Assembly (NCBI GenBank): GCA_024742405.1
Contig: JANSYP010000013.1
Span: 1 to 53,769 of the forward strand
Reading direction: 5' to 3'
Source of the DNA: Paracoccaceae bacterium
Lineage (GTDB): Bacteria; Pseudomonadota; Alphaproteobacteria; Rhodobacterales; Rhodobacteraceae
Length of the DNA: 53,769 nt
How positions within the stretch are numbered: position 1 is the stretch's first letter; each line of letters begins with the position of its first letter. This document shows, piece after piece, positions 29,975 to 39,748 of this stretch. The position numbers and the translations under genes were made by a program. Under the pieces are notes generated by a model. That model searched no databases and had not been told where the DNA came from. It saw nothing but the letters and a program-made list of their open reading frames with translations.

Positions 29975-30859
29975 TTACATCACCTGACGGCGGTACTGGG
30001 CGGGAGGCACGCCATGACAGCGGCGAAAGAGCCGGGTCATGTGGGCCTGATCGGAGAAGCCGCAAATCGCCGCGATCTGCTTGAGCGCCAAATCCGTCCG
30101 GGCCAGCAGCTGCCGCGCCCGCTCGACCCGCCGTTTCATCACATAGGCATAGGGCGGCTGGCCGAAGCTCTTTTTGAATTGCCGGGCAAAGAGACAGGGC
30201 GTCAGCCCGAGCTCCGCTGCCATCACGGCCAGATCCAGCGAAGTGGTCAGGTTAGCCTCGATGAACTCGATTATGATACGCTTCTGCTGCGGCGACAGCT
30301 CCCCCGGTTTCGGCGCAGGGGCCGTCTTGACCGCAGCGTAGCGGCGGATCAGGTGCACGATCAGGCCGCGTGCGATACTGTCGACATAAAGCGCGCCGCC
30401 CAACCCCCGGGTTCGCGCTTCGTTCGAGATCGCCTCGATCGCCGCGGTCATGACCGGATCGCTGGTGCGCAGCACATCCTCCAGCGTCACCTCCGAGACC
30501 ACGCAGTCGAGCATCTCGCTGGCGACCTCGGCCACCAGCGCGCCTGACAGGTAGATGTGGGTCACGTCGATGGGCGCGTCCCAGTTCCAGTAGGCCCGCT
30601 GCGCGCGGGTGAGCAGCGAGGCTGCCCCGGGGCTGAGCGTCTCCTTGCTCCAGCGCCCGTCGAAGCGGCGCTGCATCGGGGTGACGCCGGTGCGGTAGCC
30701 CACCAGCATGAAGTCCTGCATCGCAGGCACGACGACGTCCTGGCCGCGATAATGATAAGAACGCAGCGCCACGTTGCGCCACCCCAGATCGTCGCTGGCC
30801 TGCAGCACCTCTCCAGGCACCCAGTTCGGTAACTCCTGCCAGGGAATGAGGTTCGTCAT
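29975..30859 (-). CDS. AraC-family transcriptional regulator
   Basis: A 294-residue regulator with a C-terminal double helix-turn-helix (about 190-292): SLDLAVMAAELGLTPCLFARQFKKSFGQPPYAYVMKRRVERARQLL, then ALKQIAAICGFSDQAHMTRLFRRCHGVPPAQYRRQV, the full AraC/XylS signature. The N-terminal 170 residues are the effector domain, not matched to a specific family. The frame opens far upstream; GGGAGG before ATG 30859 sets the start. It follows the esterase gene by 83 bases in the same direction and is convergent with the monooxygenase gene, making it a likely activator of the ketone locus. Confidence 0.92.
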   Translation of the reverse strand: MTNLIPWQELPNWVPGEVLQASDDLGWRNVALRSYHYRGQDVVVPAMQDFMLVGYRTGVTPMQRRFDGRWSKETLSPGAASLLTRAQRAYWNWDAPIDVTHIYLSGALVAEVASEMLDCVVSEVTLEDVLRTSDPVMTAAIEAISNEARTRGLGGALYVDSIARGLIVHLIRRYAAVKTAPAPKPGELSPQQKRIIIEFIEANLTTSLDLAVMAAELGLTPCLFARQFKKSFGQPPYAYVMKRRVERARQLLARTDLALKQIAAICGFSDQAHMTRLFRRCHGVPPAQYRRQVM

Positions 30860-30942
30860 CTTGCATCCTCCCTTGGTCTGAAGGAGCGAGGGACCGGTGT
30901 CCCTCGCCCCACGGGCCCTTTCGACCGGAGAGAAAGGCGTCC

Positions 30943-32136
30943 CTAGGCCGCTTTTGCAGCCGCCATCGCCTGGTAGACGGCGGTTTCGAACTCGAGATAG
31001 CCGGGGAACGAGACAGGATCGCCGAAGGGCAGGATCTGCGTCGCCCAGTAGCCGCCGAACCCGCTCTGGCGGTCGATCCAGAAGAAACTGTTGGCCAGCC
31101 CCGCCCAGCCGATGGCCCCGGCCGGACGGCCCGTCGGCGCCGTCTCGGAATTGACCATGAAAGTATAGGACCAGTCCTTGGCGAGGCCCGGAAAGAACTC
31201 CGCATCGTTGGACAGCGACGGGATGACGCCGGGCAGCATCGTGACCTTCTGCGGCGGGACCAGCGCGCCCTGGACGGCCCATTCGACGGTCTCGGGCTTC
31301 AGAACACGACCGTAAGGTCCGTCGCCGTCATTCAGCCACATGCGGATGAACTTCATGTATTCCGGCACGGTGGCGTAGAGCCCGTGCCCCCCCATATCGA
31401 TCTCCGGATTATCGGGGAGCGCGAAGTCATCCATCGGCGTGAGACTGCCATCGGCACCGCGGGAATGGACCGTGGCGGTCCGTTCCTTCATCGCGCCGGT
31501 GCGGGTGAAGGCGATCTCGCCCATTCCAAGCGGGTCGAACACGCGCTCGCGCATCACCGCGCCGAGCCGTTTGCCGCGGATCCCCTCCACGACCTGACCG
31601 AGCCAGTCTATGTTACTGCCATATTCCCACTTTTCGCCCGGATCGAAGAGCAGCGGGGTTTCGATCGCAGCGCGGCTGCCGGTCACCACAGACGGCTGGC
31701 CGTGCTCTTGCGCCATTCGACTGTAGGTCTTGTTGAAGAAGTCATAGCCGAAGCCGCCGGTATGCAGCATCAACTGCCGCGTCGTGACGTCGGATTTCGG
31801 CGCGCGCAGCCGCGGCTGGCCGTCGTCATCGAACCCTTCGATCACCTGCAGATTGCCGATCGCCGGCGCATAGTCCTTGGCCGGGGCGTCGAGATCCAAG
31901 GTCCCTTCCTCCACGCATTGCAATGCGGTGGTGCCGGCGATGGCCTTGGTCGTGGAGAAGATCGCGAACACGGTATCTTCGGTCATCGGCGTGCCGTCCA
32001 GCCGCCGCTCTCCGGCAGCACCGGAATAGATGTCGCTCTCGGCATCGGTCACCATTGCAACCACGCCGGGGACACGGGGTGTGCCGCTCGTCACCCCGGA
32101 GAGAACCGCGTCGCAAGCGGCTTTCAGATCAGTCAT
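30943..32136 (-). CDS. family VIII carboxylesterase / beta-lactamase-fold serine hydrolase
   Basis: A 397-residue serine hydrolase related to class C beta-lactamases and EstB-type esterases. The nucleophile motif SxxK is STTK (S61-K64) in [17 protein letters not shown], and the YxN/YxS element is Y172-G-S174 in [24 protein letters not shown] and [20 protein letters not shown] are typical of the group. No signal peptide is present, so the enzyme is cytoplasmic and more likely an esterase than a lactamase. In this context it could hydrolyse the ester or lactone made by the Baeyer-Villiger monooxygenase. Flanked on both sides by AraC regulator genes on the same strand. Confidence 0.9.
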   Translation of the reverse strand: MTDLKAACDAVLSGVTSGTPRVPGVVAMVTDAESDIYSGAAGERRLDGTPMTEDTVFAIFSTTKAIAGTTALQCVEEGTLDLDAPAKDYAPAIGNLQVIEGFDDDGQPRLRAPKSDVTTRQLMLHTGGFGYDFFNKTYSRMAQEHGQPSVVTGSRAAIETPLLFDPGEKWEYGSNIDWLGQVVEGIRGKRLGAVMRERVFDPLGMGEIAFTRTGAMKERTATVHSRGADGSLTPMDDFALPDNPEIDMGGHGLYATVPEYMKFIRMWLNDGDGPYGRVLKPETVEWAVQGALVPPQKVTMLPGVIPSLSNDAEFFPGLAKDWSYTFMVNSETAPTGRPAGAIGWAGLANSFFWIDRQSGFGGYWATQILPFGDPVSFPGYLEFETAVYQAMAAAKAA

Positions 32137-32266
32137 GGCATCCTCCCAATTGCATATCGCAAAAGGCTAGCGCGCCACGACGAAGCGGACCGTCCGCAAC
32201 CGGCAGGGCCTGTCCGATTTCGGAAGCAAACAACCTTGGGGCGATCCTGCGGATGCCGACGCGGGA

Positions 32267-33280
32267 TCAGCGCGACCGCGCCGCCCGGCTGCGCGTGTGG
32301 GACGGGAGTTCCCCGAACCGCCGCCGGTAGGCGCCGGCCAGCGCGCCTGCGTTCACATAGCCCCAGTCGGCGGCGATCCCGGAAATGCTGCGCTCCGACG
32401 GAGCCGTTTCCAGATCCGCCTTCAGGCCATCGAGCCGTCGCGCGGCGAGGAAACTGCGCGGCGTGATCCCGCGAAAGCGCCGGAACCCTTCCGACAGCGT
32501 GCGCGCCGAAACGCCGACCCGCTGTGCGACCTGGCCGATGGTCGGCGCCTCACGCGCCTCGGCGCTCATGATCTCTTCGGCGCGGCGCACATAATGCGGC
32601 GCGGCGGCACGGGCGCCGCGTTCCAGCGACACGCCCGCGCCCGCCGCCCAATGCTGGAGCAGCTCCAGGCAGATCATCTCTTCGATGTGTTTGCCGAGCG
32701 CCCCGTTTGCCGACAGAGGCGTCTCGGTGCAGAGCGTCCGCGCGGCATATTCCAGAAGCAGCAGCCAGCGCGATTCCGGCCCGCCGAACTTCACGCGCCG
32801 GGTCCACAGGGAATCGTCGGGCACGAAGCCGAACCAGCGCTCCGCGATATCCTCCATCACCTGATGCGGGATGGTGAGGTTGAACTGCATGTGGTCCGCG
32901 TCGCCTTCGAGCCAGTAGTCGGTGCGCGAACAATCCACGACGAAGCTTTCGCCCGCGCGCGTCGTCGCGGGAGACGCGTCGCAATGATGCTCAAGCGCCC
33001 CGCGCAACGTGTTGAGCACCAGAATGTTGCCCGCCGCGGGATCGAACTTGTCCAAATAGATGCCCGCGCCATAGGAAAACCGCGTCATCGTCACCTGCCC
33101 GGCCTTGGCCGACAGCATGGTCGCGTCGGGGCGCGAGAACCGCTCCAGAGGCTGGACGCGATAGGGCATGTAGACGGTGCGGCAGAACTCCTGAACCTCG
33201 TCCCAGTCGCGCGAATGGGTGCGCCCCTGATGTCGGATGGGCGCGCCGTTGGCATCCAGAACGAGAGCCTCCTCCAGCAT
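32267..33280 (-). CDS. AraC-family transcriptional regulator, second of the locus
   Basis: A 337-residue AraC/XylS-type regulator. The N-terminal part (about 30-200) resembles the AraC-binding-like domain found with aromatic or alkane catabolic regulators (VTMTRFSYGAGIYLDK, GNILVLNTLRGALEHHCD, FVVDCSRTDYWLEGDADHMQFNLTIPH). The DNA-binding part has PTIGQVAQRVGVSARTLSEGFRRFRGITPRSFLAARRLDGLKADL and a second helix-turn-helix ending in YRRRFGELPSHTR. The frame extends upstream to 33325, but AGGAG eight bases before ATG 33280 marks the start. It lies upstream of the esterase gene on the same strand and is divergent from the MFS-like gene (204-base gap), which it may also control. Confidence 0.9.
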   Translation of the reverse strand: MLEEALVLDANGAPIRHQGRTHSRDWDEVQEFCRTVYMPYRVQPLERFSRPDATMLSAKAGQVTMTRFSYGAGIYLDKFDPAAGNILVLNTLRGALEHHCDASPATTRAGESFVVDCSRTDYWLEGDADHMQFNLTIPHQVMEDIAERWFGFVPDDSLWTRRVKFGGPESRWLLLLEYAARTLCTETPLSANGALGKHIEEMICLELLQHWAAGAGVSLERGARAAAPHYVRRAEEIMSAEAREAPTIGQVAQRVGVSARTLSEGFRRFRGITPRSFLAARRLDGLKADLETAPSERSISGIAADWGYVNAGALAGAYRRRFGELPSHTRSRAARSR

Positions 33281-33484
33281 CTCAAAATCTCCTCCGCTAG
33301 GGTTTTTTCCGCAACTATAGCACATGGGCGCAGAATATGTCCGAACCCCGGAAACACGTCTCCTTCAGGCGCGGACCACGTGGTGTTCAGGCGTCAAAAG
33401 CGGCAATCGCAAGGGATCATAGCCTTGCGTTTGCGGCCGCTCTGGGCGTCATACGGGTCTGTACAGAACGCCAGGAGGGCGACA

Positions 33485-34537
33485 GTGAGAACCAGCGGCG
33501 CAGCGCCCGCCATTGCCGTCCTGGGATTCGGGGCGCTGCTCATCAACACGATGCCGGCCTGGATCGCAGAGCTGGCAGCCCGCGGCGGGATCGTGGACGG
33601 CAGCGCCGGCGCGCTGGCGAGCCTGCTGCTGCTCTGCGCCGCGGCAGCCTGCGCCTGTGCCCCGCGCGTACGCCGGAGCGTCGTGACCTGGCCCGCGTTT
33701 GCAGCCCTGCCCTTGAGCCTCGGGGCGCTGGCGATGACCGGGTCCGCCGCGGGACTGACCGCTCTTTGCGCGATCCTCGGCGCTACGCTGGGATACCTTT
33801 CGGCGCTGGCGCTCACCGCCGCCGCGGGCACCGGGGCGCTGCGCCTCATCGTCAGCCGGTCGTTGGGCATCGGCCTCGTGGTGGCGCTGGCCGTCTATCT
33901 GTCGAATGCCGCCTTCGGCGCGTCCGTGCTGTGGATGCTCGGCGCGCTCGCCCTGGCCCTGCTTCCCGTCATGGTCCCACTGTCCCGGTGCGCGGCCCCC
34001 CCACCGCGCCCGACCCTCGGCCGTTGGACCGGGCTCCCCGTCTGGCAGGTTCCGTTCTTCACCATGATGGGAGCCTACTGGGCACTTCTCGAGCTCTATG
34101 GCAGCGGGCTTGCAGACGCAGGGGCTCTGTCGCTCTGGCTCTCGGCCAGCCTGGTCACAGGCGCGCTCGGATCCTTCATCGCGGGCGGTATCGGCGGCAG
34201 GCTGTCCGCCAAGCTCGCCGCAGCAGCGCTGGTCTGCGCAGCTCTCACCGGGGCGCTCAGTTACGTCGCTCCGTCGGAGCCCGTTCTTGGGCTGAGCATC
34301 CTCGCCAACGGCTTTTTCCTCTTTCTCTATTTCCCGCTCTACCTCGCCGGGTCCGGCGGCGACGCAGATGGCAGCTCCGTTGCCCTGCGCATGGCGAGCT
34401 ATCTGCTTGGCTTTGCCGCCGGCGGCCTGATTGGGGCACTGGTGCTGGAAGCCGCAGGGTTCGCGGGTCTGGCGGCCGGGATCGCGCTCTCGGGGTTCAT
34501 CGGCCTCAAGAGACCGGCGGGTCTCCATCGGTCCTGA
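33485..34537 (+). CDS. MFS-like inner membrane transporter
   Basis: A 350-residue, almost wholly hydrophobic protein with about ten to twelve membrane segments, rich in Ala, Gly and Leu, and with glycine-rich helices (GGLIGALVLEAAGFAGLAAGIALSGF). It resembles small atypical major facilitator proteins; no substrate motif is visible. The frame is open far upstream, but GGAGG six bases before GTG 33485 sets the start. It is divergent from an AraC regulator and its last 32 bases overlap the end of the convergent regulator gene to the right. In context it may carry a substrate or product of the ketone pathway, but this is inference. Confidence 0.7.
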   Translation: MRTSGAAPAIAVLGFGALLINTMPAWIAELAARGGIVDGSAGALASLLLLCAAAACACAPRVRRSVVTWPAFAALPLSLGALAMTGSAAGLTALCAILGATLGYLSALALTAAAGTGALRLIVSRSLGIGLVVALAVYLSNAAFGASVLWMLGALALALLPVMVPLSRCAAPPPRPTLGRWTGLPVWQVPFFTMMGAYWALLELYGSGLADAGALSLWLSASLVTGALGSFIAGGIGGRLSAKLAAAALVCAALTGALSYVAPSEPVLGLSILANGFFLFLYFPLYLAGSGGDADGSSVALRMASYLLGFAAGGLIGALVLEAAGFAGLAAGIALSGFIGLKRPAGLHRS

Positions 34538-36068
34538 CGCAGAGCCCCGCGTTCCTCCAGCTCGCAAGCGCGGACGCCACAAGCTCCTGATTGTAGCTCC
34601 ACAGCGCAAGCTCCTCATAGGCACGGTCCTCGAAATCAGGAAAGACCGCGCGCAGCGTGTCGACCTCGGCGCGCGCCTCGTCGGGGCGGTCGAGCGCGGA
34701 AAAATACCAGACCAGATGGGCGTGGAACCAATAGAAGCCCGGCATCGGGACCTTCTGCAACTCGACCAGCGCCGCCTCGAACATCTCCAGTCGCGCGTAA
34801 CGCCAGGACCGCGCGAAATGGTACCAGCCGGGATGGACCGGGCTCAGTTCGATCGCCCGATCCAGCAGCGCGATCGCCTCTTCCTCGCGGGCCAGAAACG
34901 CATAGCAGTGACCGATCTCTGACAGCACGTCGGCATTGTTGGGGTTGAGCTCCAGCGCCGTCTTCGCCGCCGCATCGAAGCCGCCGACATCCAGCGCAAA
35001 GAGTCGGCACATCGCCAGCGCGGCATGGGCGAAAGCATGACGCGGGTCCGCCGCGACCGCCCGCTGGGCGGCGTCCGTGGCCAGCGGCAGGGCATCGACG
35101 CCGGGTCGTTCGTTCACATGGTAGCGGTGTTCCTCGAGCAGGATGACCGCATAGGCCGCCCAGCCATCCGCCGCCTGGGGATCATCGGCAAGCGCATCGG
35201 GCAGATCGCGGCGGAGCGCGGCGTGCAGCTCCGGGTCATAGGTCCGGTAGAAGCGCCGGAACTCCGCGACCAGCCGGTACATCCGCCAGCTTGTCGCCCG
35301 GGCCTGTGCGGCGGCGCGCTGTCCCATCTCCGCCGCGAGGGGCCCGTGAGGACTCGCCACCCGGCCCGCGCAGAGCATGGCGATCTGGTCCTGCACGTCA
35401 AAGAGCGCAGCAACCGTGGCGTCGCGGTTGAGCTGCTCGGTCATCACGATGGCGCCGCTGTCGGTAGAGGCGACCTGAACCGTCACGCGCAGCCGGTCGG
35501 CGGAGCGGCGCAAATTACCCTCGACCACGAAATCGATCCCGTAGGTCTCGCGCATCTCACCATGCCCCATCGGACCGGCGGCGATAGCCTCTGAAGTGTT
35601 TCGCGACAGCACCAGCAGATCGCGAAAGCATGACAGGTTCGAGATCAGCTCATCGGTCAGCCCGTCGCCGATGAAGTCATCGGTGGGGTTTCCCCCGATA
35701 TTGCGAAACGGCAGAACCGCCAGTTTCGGGAGCACCGCCGGAGCGGGACGTGCAGGCTTGGGCACCTCGACCGGGGCGATCAGGCGAAAGCCCACGCCAT
35801 GCATCGTCTTGATGACGTTCTGGGTCCTGCCGGTGTCACCGACCGCCCGGCGGACCTCTTTCATGGCGGTCGACAGGGTCGCGTCGGTGACGATCCGTCC
35901 CTCCCACACGCGGTCGATCAGGCTGTTCTTGCTGACCACGGCACCGGGATCCTCCAGCAGCACCCGCAGGATCGCGGCCACCTGCCGCGTGAGCCGGTCG
36001 GTCCGGCCGTCCCGCCGAACGGTCATCCGGTCCAGATCGAGTTCTGCACCTTTGACAATGACGCTCAT
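34506..36068 (-). CDS. winged-helix transcriptional regulator with TPR domain (CadC-like, soluble)
   Basis: A 520-residue regulator. The N-terminal 100 residues are an OmpR/PhoB-type winged helix (LTRQVAAILRVLLEDPGAVVSKNSLIDRVW, ATLSTAMKEVRRAVGD, IKTMHGVGFRLIAPVE). Next comes the KLAVLPFRNIGGNPTDDFIGDGLTDELI domain, common in regulators and adenylate cyclases of rhizobia and roseobacters, and then TPR-like helices up to the C terminus (AALAMCRLFALDVGGFDAAAKTALELNPNNADV). Unlike CadC there is no membrane helix, so the protein should be cytoplasmic. The start at 36068 (MSVIVKGAEL) is preferred over a GTG at 36113. It is divergent from the homocysteine methyltransferase gene (160-base gap), which it may regulate. 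Confidence 0.88.
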   Translation of the reverse strand: MSVIVKGAELDLDRMTVRRDGRTDRLTRQVAAILRVLLEDPGAVVSKNSLIDRVWEGRIVTDATLSTAMKEVRRAVGDTGRTQNVIKTMHGVGFRLIAPVEVPKPARPAPAVLPKLAVLPFRNIGGNPTDDFIGDGLTDELISNLSCFRDLLVLSRNTSEAIAAGPMGHGEMRETYGIDFVVEGNLRRSADRLRVTVQVASTDSGAIVMTEQLNRDATVAALFDVQDQIAMLCAGRVASPHGPLAAEMGQRAAAQARATSWRMYRLVAEFRRFYRTYDPELHAALRRDLPDALADDPQAADGWAAYAVILLEEHRYHVNERPGVDALPLATDAAQRAVAADPRHAFAHAALAMCRLFALDVGGFDAAAKTALELNPNNADVLSEIGHCYAFLAREEEAIALLDRAIELSPVHPGWYHFARSWRYARLEMFEAALVELQKVPMPGFYWFHAHLVWYFSALDRPDEARAEVDTLRAVFPDFEDRAYEELALWSYNQELVASALASWRNAGLCVRTDGDPPVS

Positions 36069-36228
36069 GCCGCTGCCCGACGTTGTTTTGTTGAGATTTG
36101 CAAAGCCTAGCACAGCAGTTCCGACTTCTCAGGTTTTTCTCAGGTTTGGCTCAAGCACCGGATCCGGTCCCGTCCTAGACCGCCTGCATCGCACAATGCC
36201 GACGCATGGCAAACCCGAGGACCGACCG

Positions 36229-37167
36229 ATGAAACACCGCCACGCCCTGCCGCAACTGCACGGATACCAGATGATCACCGAGGGTGGGCTGGAGACGTCG
36301 CTCGTCTTTCACAGCGGCATCGATCTGCCGCTCTTCGCCGCCTTCAAAGCGCTTGAGACCGATGCCGGGATCCGGGCGATCGACGCCTGGATGCGCGCTT
36401 TTGCCGAGCTCGCCGTCGCAGAGCGGCGCGGCTTCATCATGGACACACCGACCTGGCGGGCCAGCGCCCGCTGGGCGGCCGAGCTCGGCATCGGGCAAGA
36501 CGACCTGCGCGAGATCCACCGGGAGGCCGTCGCAACCCTGTCCAATCTGCGCGACGCGTATGAGACGCCCGCCTCGCCCTTTGTCATCAGCGGCACGGTT
36601 GGACCCCAGGACGACGGATACGCGCCGTCGACCACGCTGACGGCGGCCCAGGCCGCCACCTACCACCGGCCGCAGGTGGACTGGTTTGCCGAGTTCGGGG
36701 CCGACATGGTCTCGGCGATCACGATCACCTATGCCGAGGAGGCCTCCGGGATCGCCGCGGCGGCGAAGGCCGCCGGTATGCCTGTGGTCATTTCCTTCAC
36801 ACTGGAGACCGACGGGCACCTGCCCTCGGGCGAGGCGCTGGCGGACGCGATTGCCGCCGTAGACGCCGCAACCGGCGGTTATCCATCCTATTACATGATC
36901 AATTGCGCCCATCCGGACCATTTCGCCCATATTCTGGACGATGGCGCCTGGAGCGCGCGGATCATGGGCCTGCGTGCCAACGCGTCCCGCTGCAGCCATG
37001 CGGAGCTCGATGCGGCGGAGACGCTCGATGACGGCGACCCCGCAGAACTGGGCGTGCTCTGCGCCGGCCTGCGCCGGAAACTGCCCAACCTGACGGTAAT
37101 CGGCGGCTGCTGCGGCACCGACCTGCGCCATGTCAGCCAGATGTGCCGCGCTACCCGCGCGGCCTGA
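36229..37167 (+). CDS. homocysteine S-methyltransferase family protein
   Basis: A 312-residue zinc-dependent methyltransferase-barrel protein of the BHMT/MmuM family, which transfers a methyl group to homocysteine or a related thiol. The zinc cysteines are visible as YMINCAHPDHF and the C-terminal GGCCGTDLRHV pair; EGGLETSLVFHSGIDLP replaces the usual N-terminal DGG[ML]xT block. VISGTVGPQDDGYAP is a further family mark. GAGGA lies seven bases before ATG 36229; an upstream ATG at 36196 is less likely. In this window no methyl donor gene is adjacent, so the donor (S-methylmethionine, betaine or other) is open. Confidence 0.9.
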   Translation: MKHRHALPQLHGYQMITEGGLETSLVFHSGIDLPLFAAFKALETDAGIRAIDAWMRAFAELAVAERRGFIMDTPTWRASARWAAELGIGQDDLREIHREAVATLSNLRDAYETPASPFVISGTVGPQDDGYAPSTTLTAAQAATYHRPQVDWFAEFGADMVSAITITYAEEASGIAAAAKAAGMPVVISFTLETDGHLPSGEALADAIAAVDAATGGYPSYYMINCAHPDHFAHILDDGAWSARIMGLRANASRCSHAELDAAETLDDGDPAELGVLCAGLRRKLPNLTVIGGCCGTDLRHVSQMCRATRAA

Positions 37168-37224
37168 TCACACCCCCAGAGGACCGCGCCGCCGACGATC
37201 GCCGCGTTCAGAACGAGTTTGGAA

Positions 37225-38745
37225 ATGAAGATGTCTGCCCTGAGTTATTTAACCCCCAGCACGCGTGCTTGCATTCGCGGCACCACGTCGCTCGTCTCCG
37301 CTTTGGCGGTCCTCGCGTCGTCCGCCGTTGCCGCGCCCGATTTGCCGCAGGACCCGCTGCGCGACGCGGACTTCCTCCACGACGGTGCGCCGTCCGAAGC
37401 GCTGGTCGAGTTGGGCCGCCTGCTCTTTTTCGACCCGATCCTGTCGGGTAACCGCAATATCTCCTGCGGGACCTGCCACGACCCCGCACGGGGCTCCGGC
37501 GACGGGCTGGCCCTGGGCATCGGCGAAGGCGGCGTGGGCATCGGCCCCGACCGCCGGACCCGCGACGGCGTGATCGAGCGGGTGCCACGCAACGCCCAGC
37601 CGCTCTGGAATATCGGCGCGCGGGAATACGTCACGATGTTCCATGACGGCCGGCTGGAGCCTGATCCCGAAGGCACCTTTGCCAGCGGATTCTGGAGCCC
37701 CGCGCGCGAGCATCTGCCCAAGGGGCTCGACAACCTGCTCGCCGCTCAGGCGATGTTTCCGGTCACTTCGGCCACGGAAATGGCAGGCCAGAAAGGCGAG
37801 AACCTGGTGGGCACTGCGGTTGCCGAGGATCGGCTGGAGGATGCCTGGGCGCTTCTGGCGGACCGGCTTGCAGAGAATGCGGAGTATTCCGCGCGGTTCG
37901 TCGAAGCCTTCGCCGATGTGGACGGCCCGGGCGATATCGCCTTTGTCCACGCCGCCAATGCGCTTGCCGCCTTTCAGACCGTCGCATTCCGGTCCGACGA
38001 CAGCCCCTATGACGAGGCCCTGGAACAGGGGACAATCGATCACCTTCCGAAGGCCGCTCAAGACGGGTTTCGGCTCTTCTACGGCGTTGCCGCCTGCGCG
38101 CGCTGCCATAGCGGCCCGCTTCTGACGGACCACGGGTTTCACGCCATCGGCGTACCGCAGATCGGCCCCGGCAAGGGGCATGGGGCGGATACCGGCTATT
38201 GGCGCGCGTCGGGCTTCAAGGACCGGCTGGAGGATGAAGGCCGCTACCGCGTGACATTCGAGGAGAGTGACCTATTCGCCTTTCGCACGCCGTCGCTGCG
38301 CAATGTGGCGCTGACGGGGCCATGGGGACACGACGGCGCCTTCGACACGCTCGAAGGGATCGTCCGCCACCATCTGAACCCGCGCGCCTCGCTGGCGCGC
38401 TACACGCAGAAGGATGGCCTGCTGCCCGACCTGGACCATGTGACCGAGCAGACCGGCGCCGGCTCGCAGCTCATCTTCCGGCCGCTGAACGCCGCGCGAC
38501 GGGACGCGTTCGATCTGCGAGACGGCTGGGTGCAGGGATCGCCGGAGCTGACCGCGAGGATCGCCGATGAAGTCGAGATCGCGCCTGTCGCCCTGACGGA
38601 TGCGGAGGTCGCGCAGATCCTGGCCTTTCTTGACCAGCTCACGGACCCGACGGCCCGGGATCGCAGCGCGCTCATCCCCGATGCGGTGCCCTCGGGTCTG
38701 CCGCCTCAGCCCGCGCCGACCCACCCGCCACCGACGGGCGGTTAG
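37225..38745 (+). CDS. di-heme cytochrome c peroxidase / MauG-like protein
   Basis: A 506-residue periplasmic di-heme protein of the CcpA/MauG family. After a signal peptide (cleavage likely after SAVAA near residue 37) there are two c-type heme sites: CGTCH at about 81-85 and CARCH at about 291-295, with conserved surroundings (SCGTCHDPARG, AACARCHSGPLL, FAFRTPSLRNVALTGPWGHDGAFDTLE). A typical bacterial peroxidase is near 330 residues; this one is longer by an insert and a proline-rich C-terminal tail, which brings it nearer to MauG-like or uncharacterised di-heme oxidoreductases. Starts at 37219 (TTG), 37225 and 37231 are all possible. The next gene encodes a secreted protein that may be its partner or substrate. 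Confidence 0.9.
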   Translation: MKMSALSYLTPSTRACIRGTTSLVSALAVLASSAVAAPDLPQDPLRDADFLHDGAPSEALVELGRLLFFDPILSGNRNISCGTCHDPARGSGDGLALGIGEGGVGIGPDRRTRDGVIERVPRNAQPLWNIGAREYVTMFHDGRLEPDPEGTFASGFWSPAREHLPKGLDNLLAAQAMFPVTSATEMAGQKGENLVGTAVAEDRLEDAWALLADRLAENAEYSARFVEAFADVDGPGDIAFVHAANALAAFQTVAFRSDDSPYDEALEQGTIDHLPKAAQDGFRLFYGVAACARCHSGPLLTDHGFHAIGVPQIGPGKGHGADTGYWRASGFKDRLEDEGRYRVTFEESDLFAFRTPSLRNVALTGPWGHDGAFDTLEGIVRHHLNPRASLARYTQKDGLLPDLDHVTEQTGAGSQLIFRPLNAARRDAFDLRDGWVQGSPELTARIADEVEIAPVALTDAEVAQILAFLDQLTDPTARDRSALIPDAVPSGLPPQPAPTHPPPTGG

Positions 38746-38902
38746 CACTGCCACTCTCATTCGTCGCCGAGGTCACACGCCCCGGCCCGAACCGTCCGAA
38801 GCGGGCTTACCGCCCGCTCCGGGCTCTCAAACCAGGTCCGGCCAATCGGGCCTGCTCTCTCACCCCATGGCGGCACTGCCGCCCACACGGAAAGATACGA
38901 AA

Positions 38903-39748
38903 ATGAAAGAGTTACTTCTGAGTTCCGCCCTTCTGATGGTCGTTTTGGGCGACCCCGCGGCAGCCGAACAGGGCTATGTCGACGACGAGTTCGACATGGT
39001 CATCAGCGCTTCGGGATCAAAGCATCTCGTCCCGGCAGCTTCCAACGCGAACAGCCTCGAGGTTGACAGCGGGATGCCCGTCGGTCCGATCGAAACTGCC
39101 GCCCCGGCAGCCTACGACCCCGTGGAAGAGATGAGCCTGAGCTTCATCTTCCACATCGATGACGGGATGGCCGAACAGGACGTTTTCTATGAAAAGGTCC
39201 CCGGCTCCGGCGAGGTATTCCGCCCCACCGCGGCGACCAAGGACATGGACGCGCCGCTGTTCGCCCCGGCCAACGCGGTCGCGCACAACTTCCTCGACAC
39301 CAGTGACACCGGCCCCTACCCCAAGGGACGACCGCTGGACCTGACACTCGGAGAGTGGTTCGCGGCCAAGGGCAGCGGCAGCTACATTTGCGAAGACGGC
39401 ACCGGCACGCTCGATCTGGCGTTCGAGAACCTCGTACCGAACGGCGTCTATACCATGTGGCACGATTTCATGGTCTGGCCCCCGACAGAGCCCTTCATCG
39501 GCACCTATGACCTGCCTTTCGGCGCGCGCGACGGGTCGGAAAACGTATTCACCGCCGATGCGAACGGGGACGCGACATTCAAGCGGACGATCTCGCCCTG
39601 TCTGCAACTTACCGGTGAGCATCTGCTGGCCGATCTCGCCATTGCCTGGCACTCGGACGGAAAGACCTACGGGCCGCTGACCGGAGAGTTCTCCACCGTC
39701 ACCCACGTCCAGATGTTTGTGGCCCTGCCGCCGCGGACCGGATTGTGA
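38903..39748 (+). CDS. secreted protein downstream of the di-heme peroxidase, unknown
   Basis: A 281-residue protein with a clear signal peptide (MKELLLSSALLMVVLGDPAAA, cleavage before EQG). The mature protein is acidic, with two cysteines (C163 in SYICEDGTG and C233 in SPCLQLTGEH) that could pair, and a conserved-looking block VYTMWHDFMVWPPTEPFIGT YDLPFGARDG with several aromatic residues, then ADLAIAWHSDGKTYG. No family is recognised. It follows the di-heme protein gene by 157 bases on the same strand. MauG-type enzymes oxidise residues of a partner protein, so a substrate role is possible but untested. Confidence 0.7.
   Translation: MKELLLSSALLMVVLGDPAAAEQGYVDDEFDMVISASGSKHLVPAASNANSLEVDSGMPVGPIETAAPAAYDPVEEMSLSFIFHIDDGMAEQDVFYEKVPGSGEVFRPTAATKDMDAPLFAPANAVAHNFLDTSDTGPYPKGRPLDLTLGEWFAAKGSGSYICEDGTGTLDLAFENLVPNGVYTMWHDFMVWPPTEPFIGTYDLPFGARDGSENVFTADANGDATFKRTISPCLQLTGEHLLADLAIAWHSDGKTYGPLTGEFSTVTHVQMFVALPPRTGL

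Noticed and set aside
32297-33484. Long plus-strand frame opposite the second AraC gene, continuing into the transporter
   Set aside because: It is the antisense of a well-supported AraC gene; the transporter start is set by GGAGG before GTG 33485.
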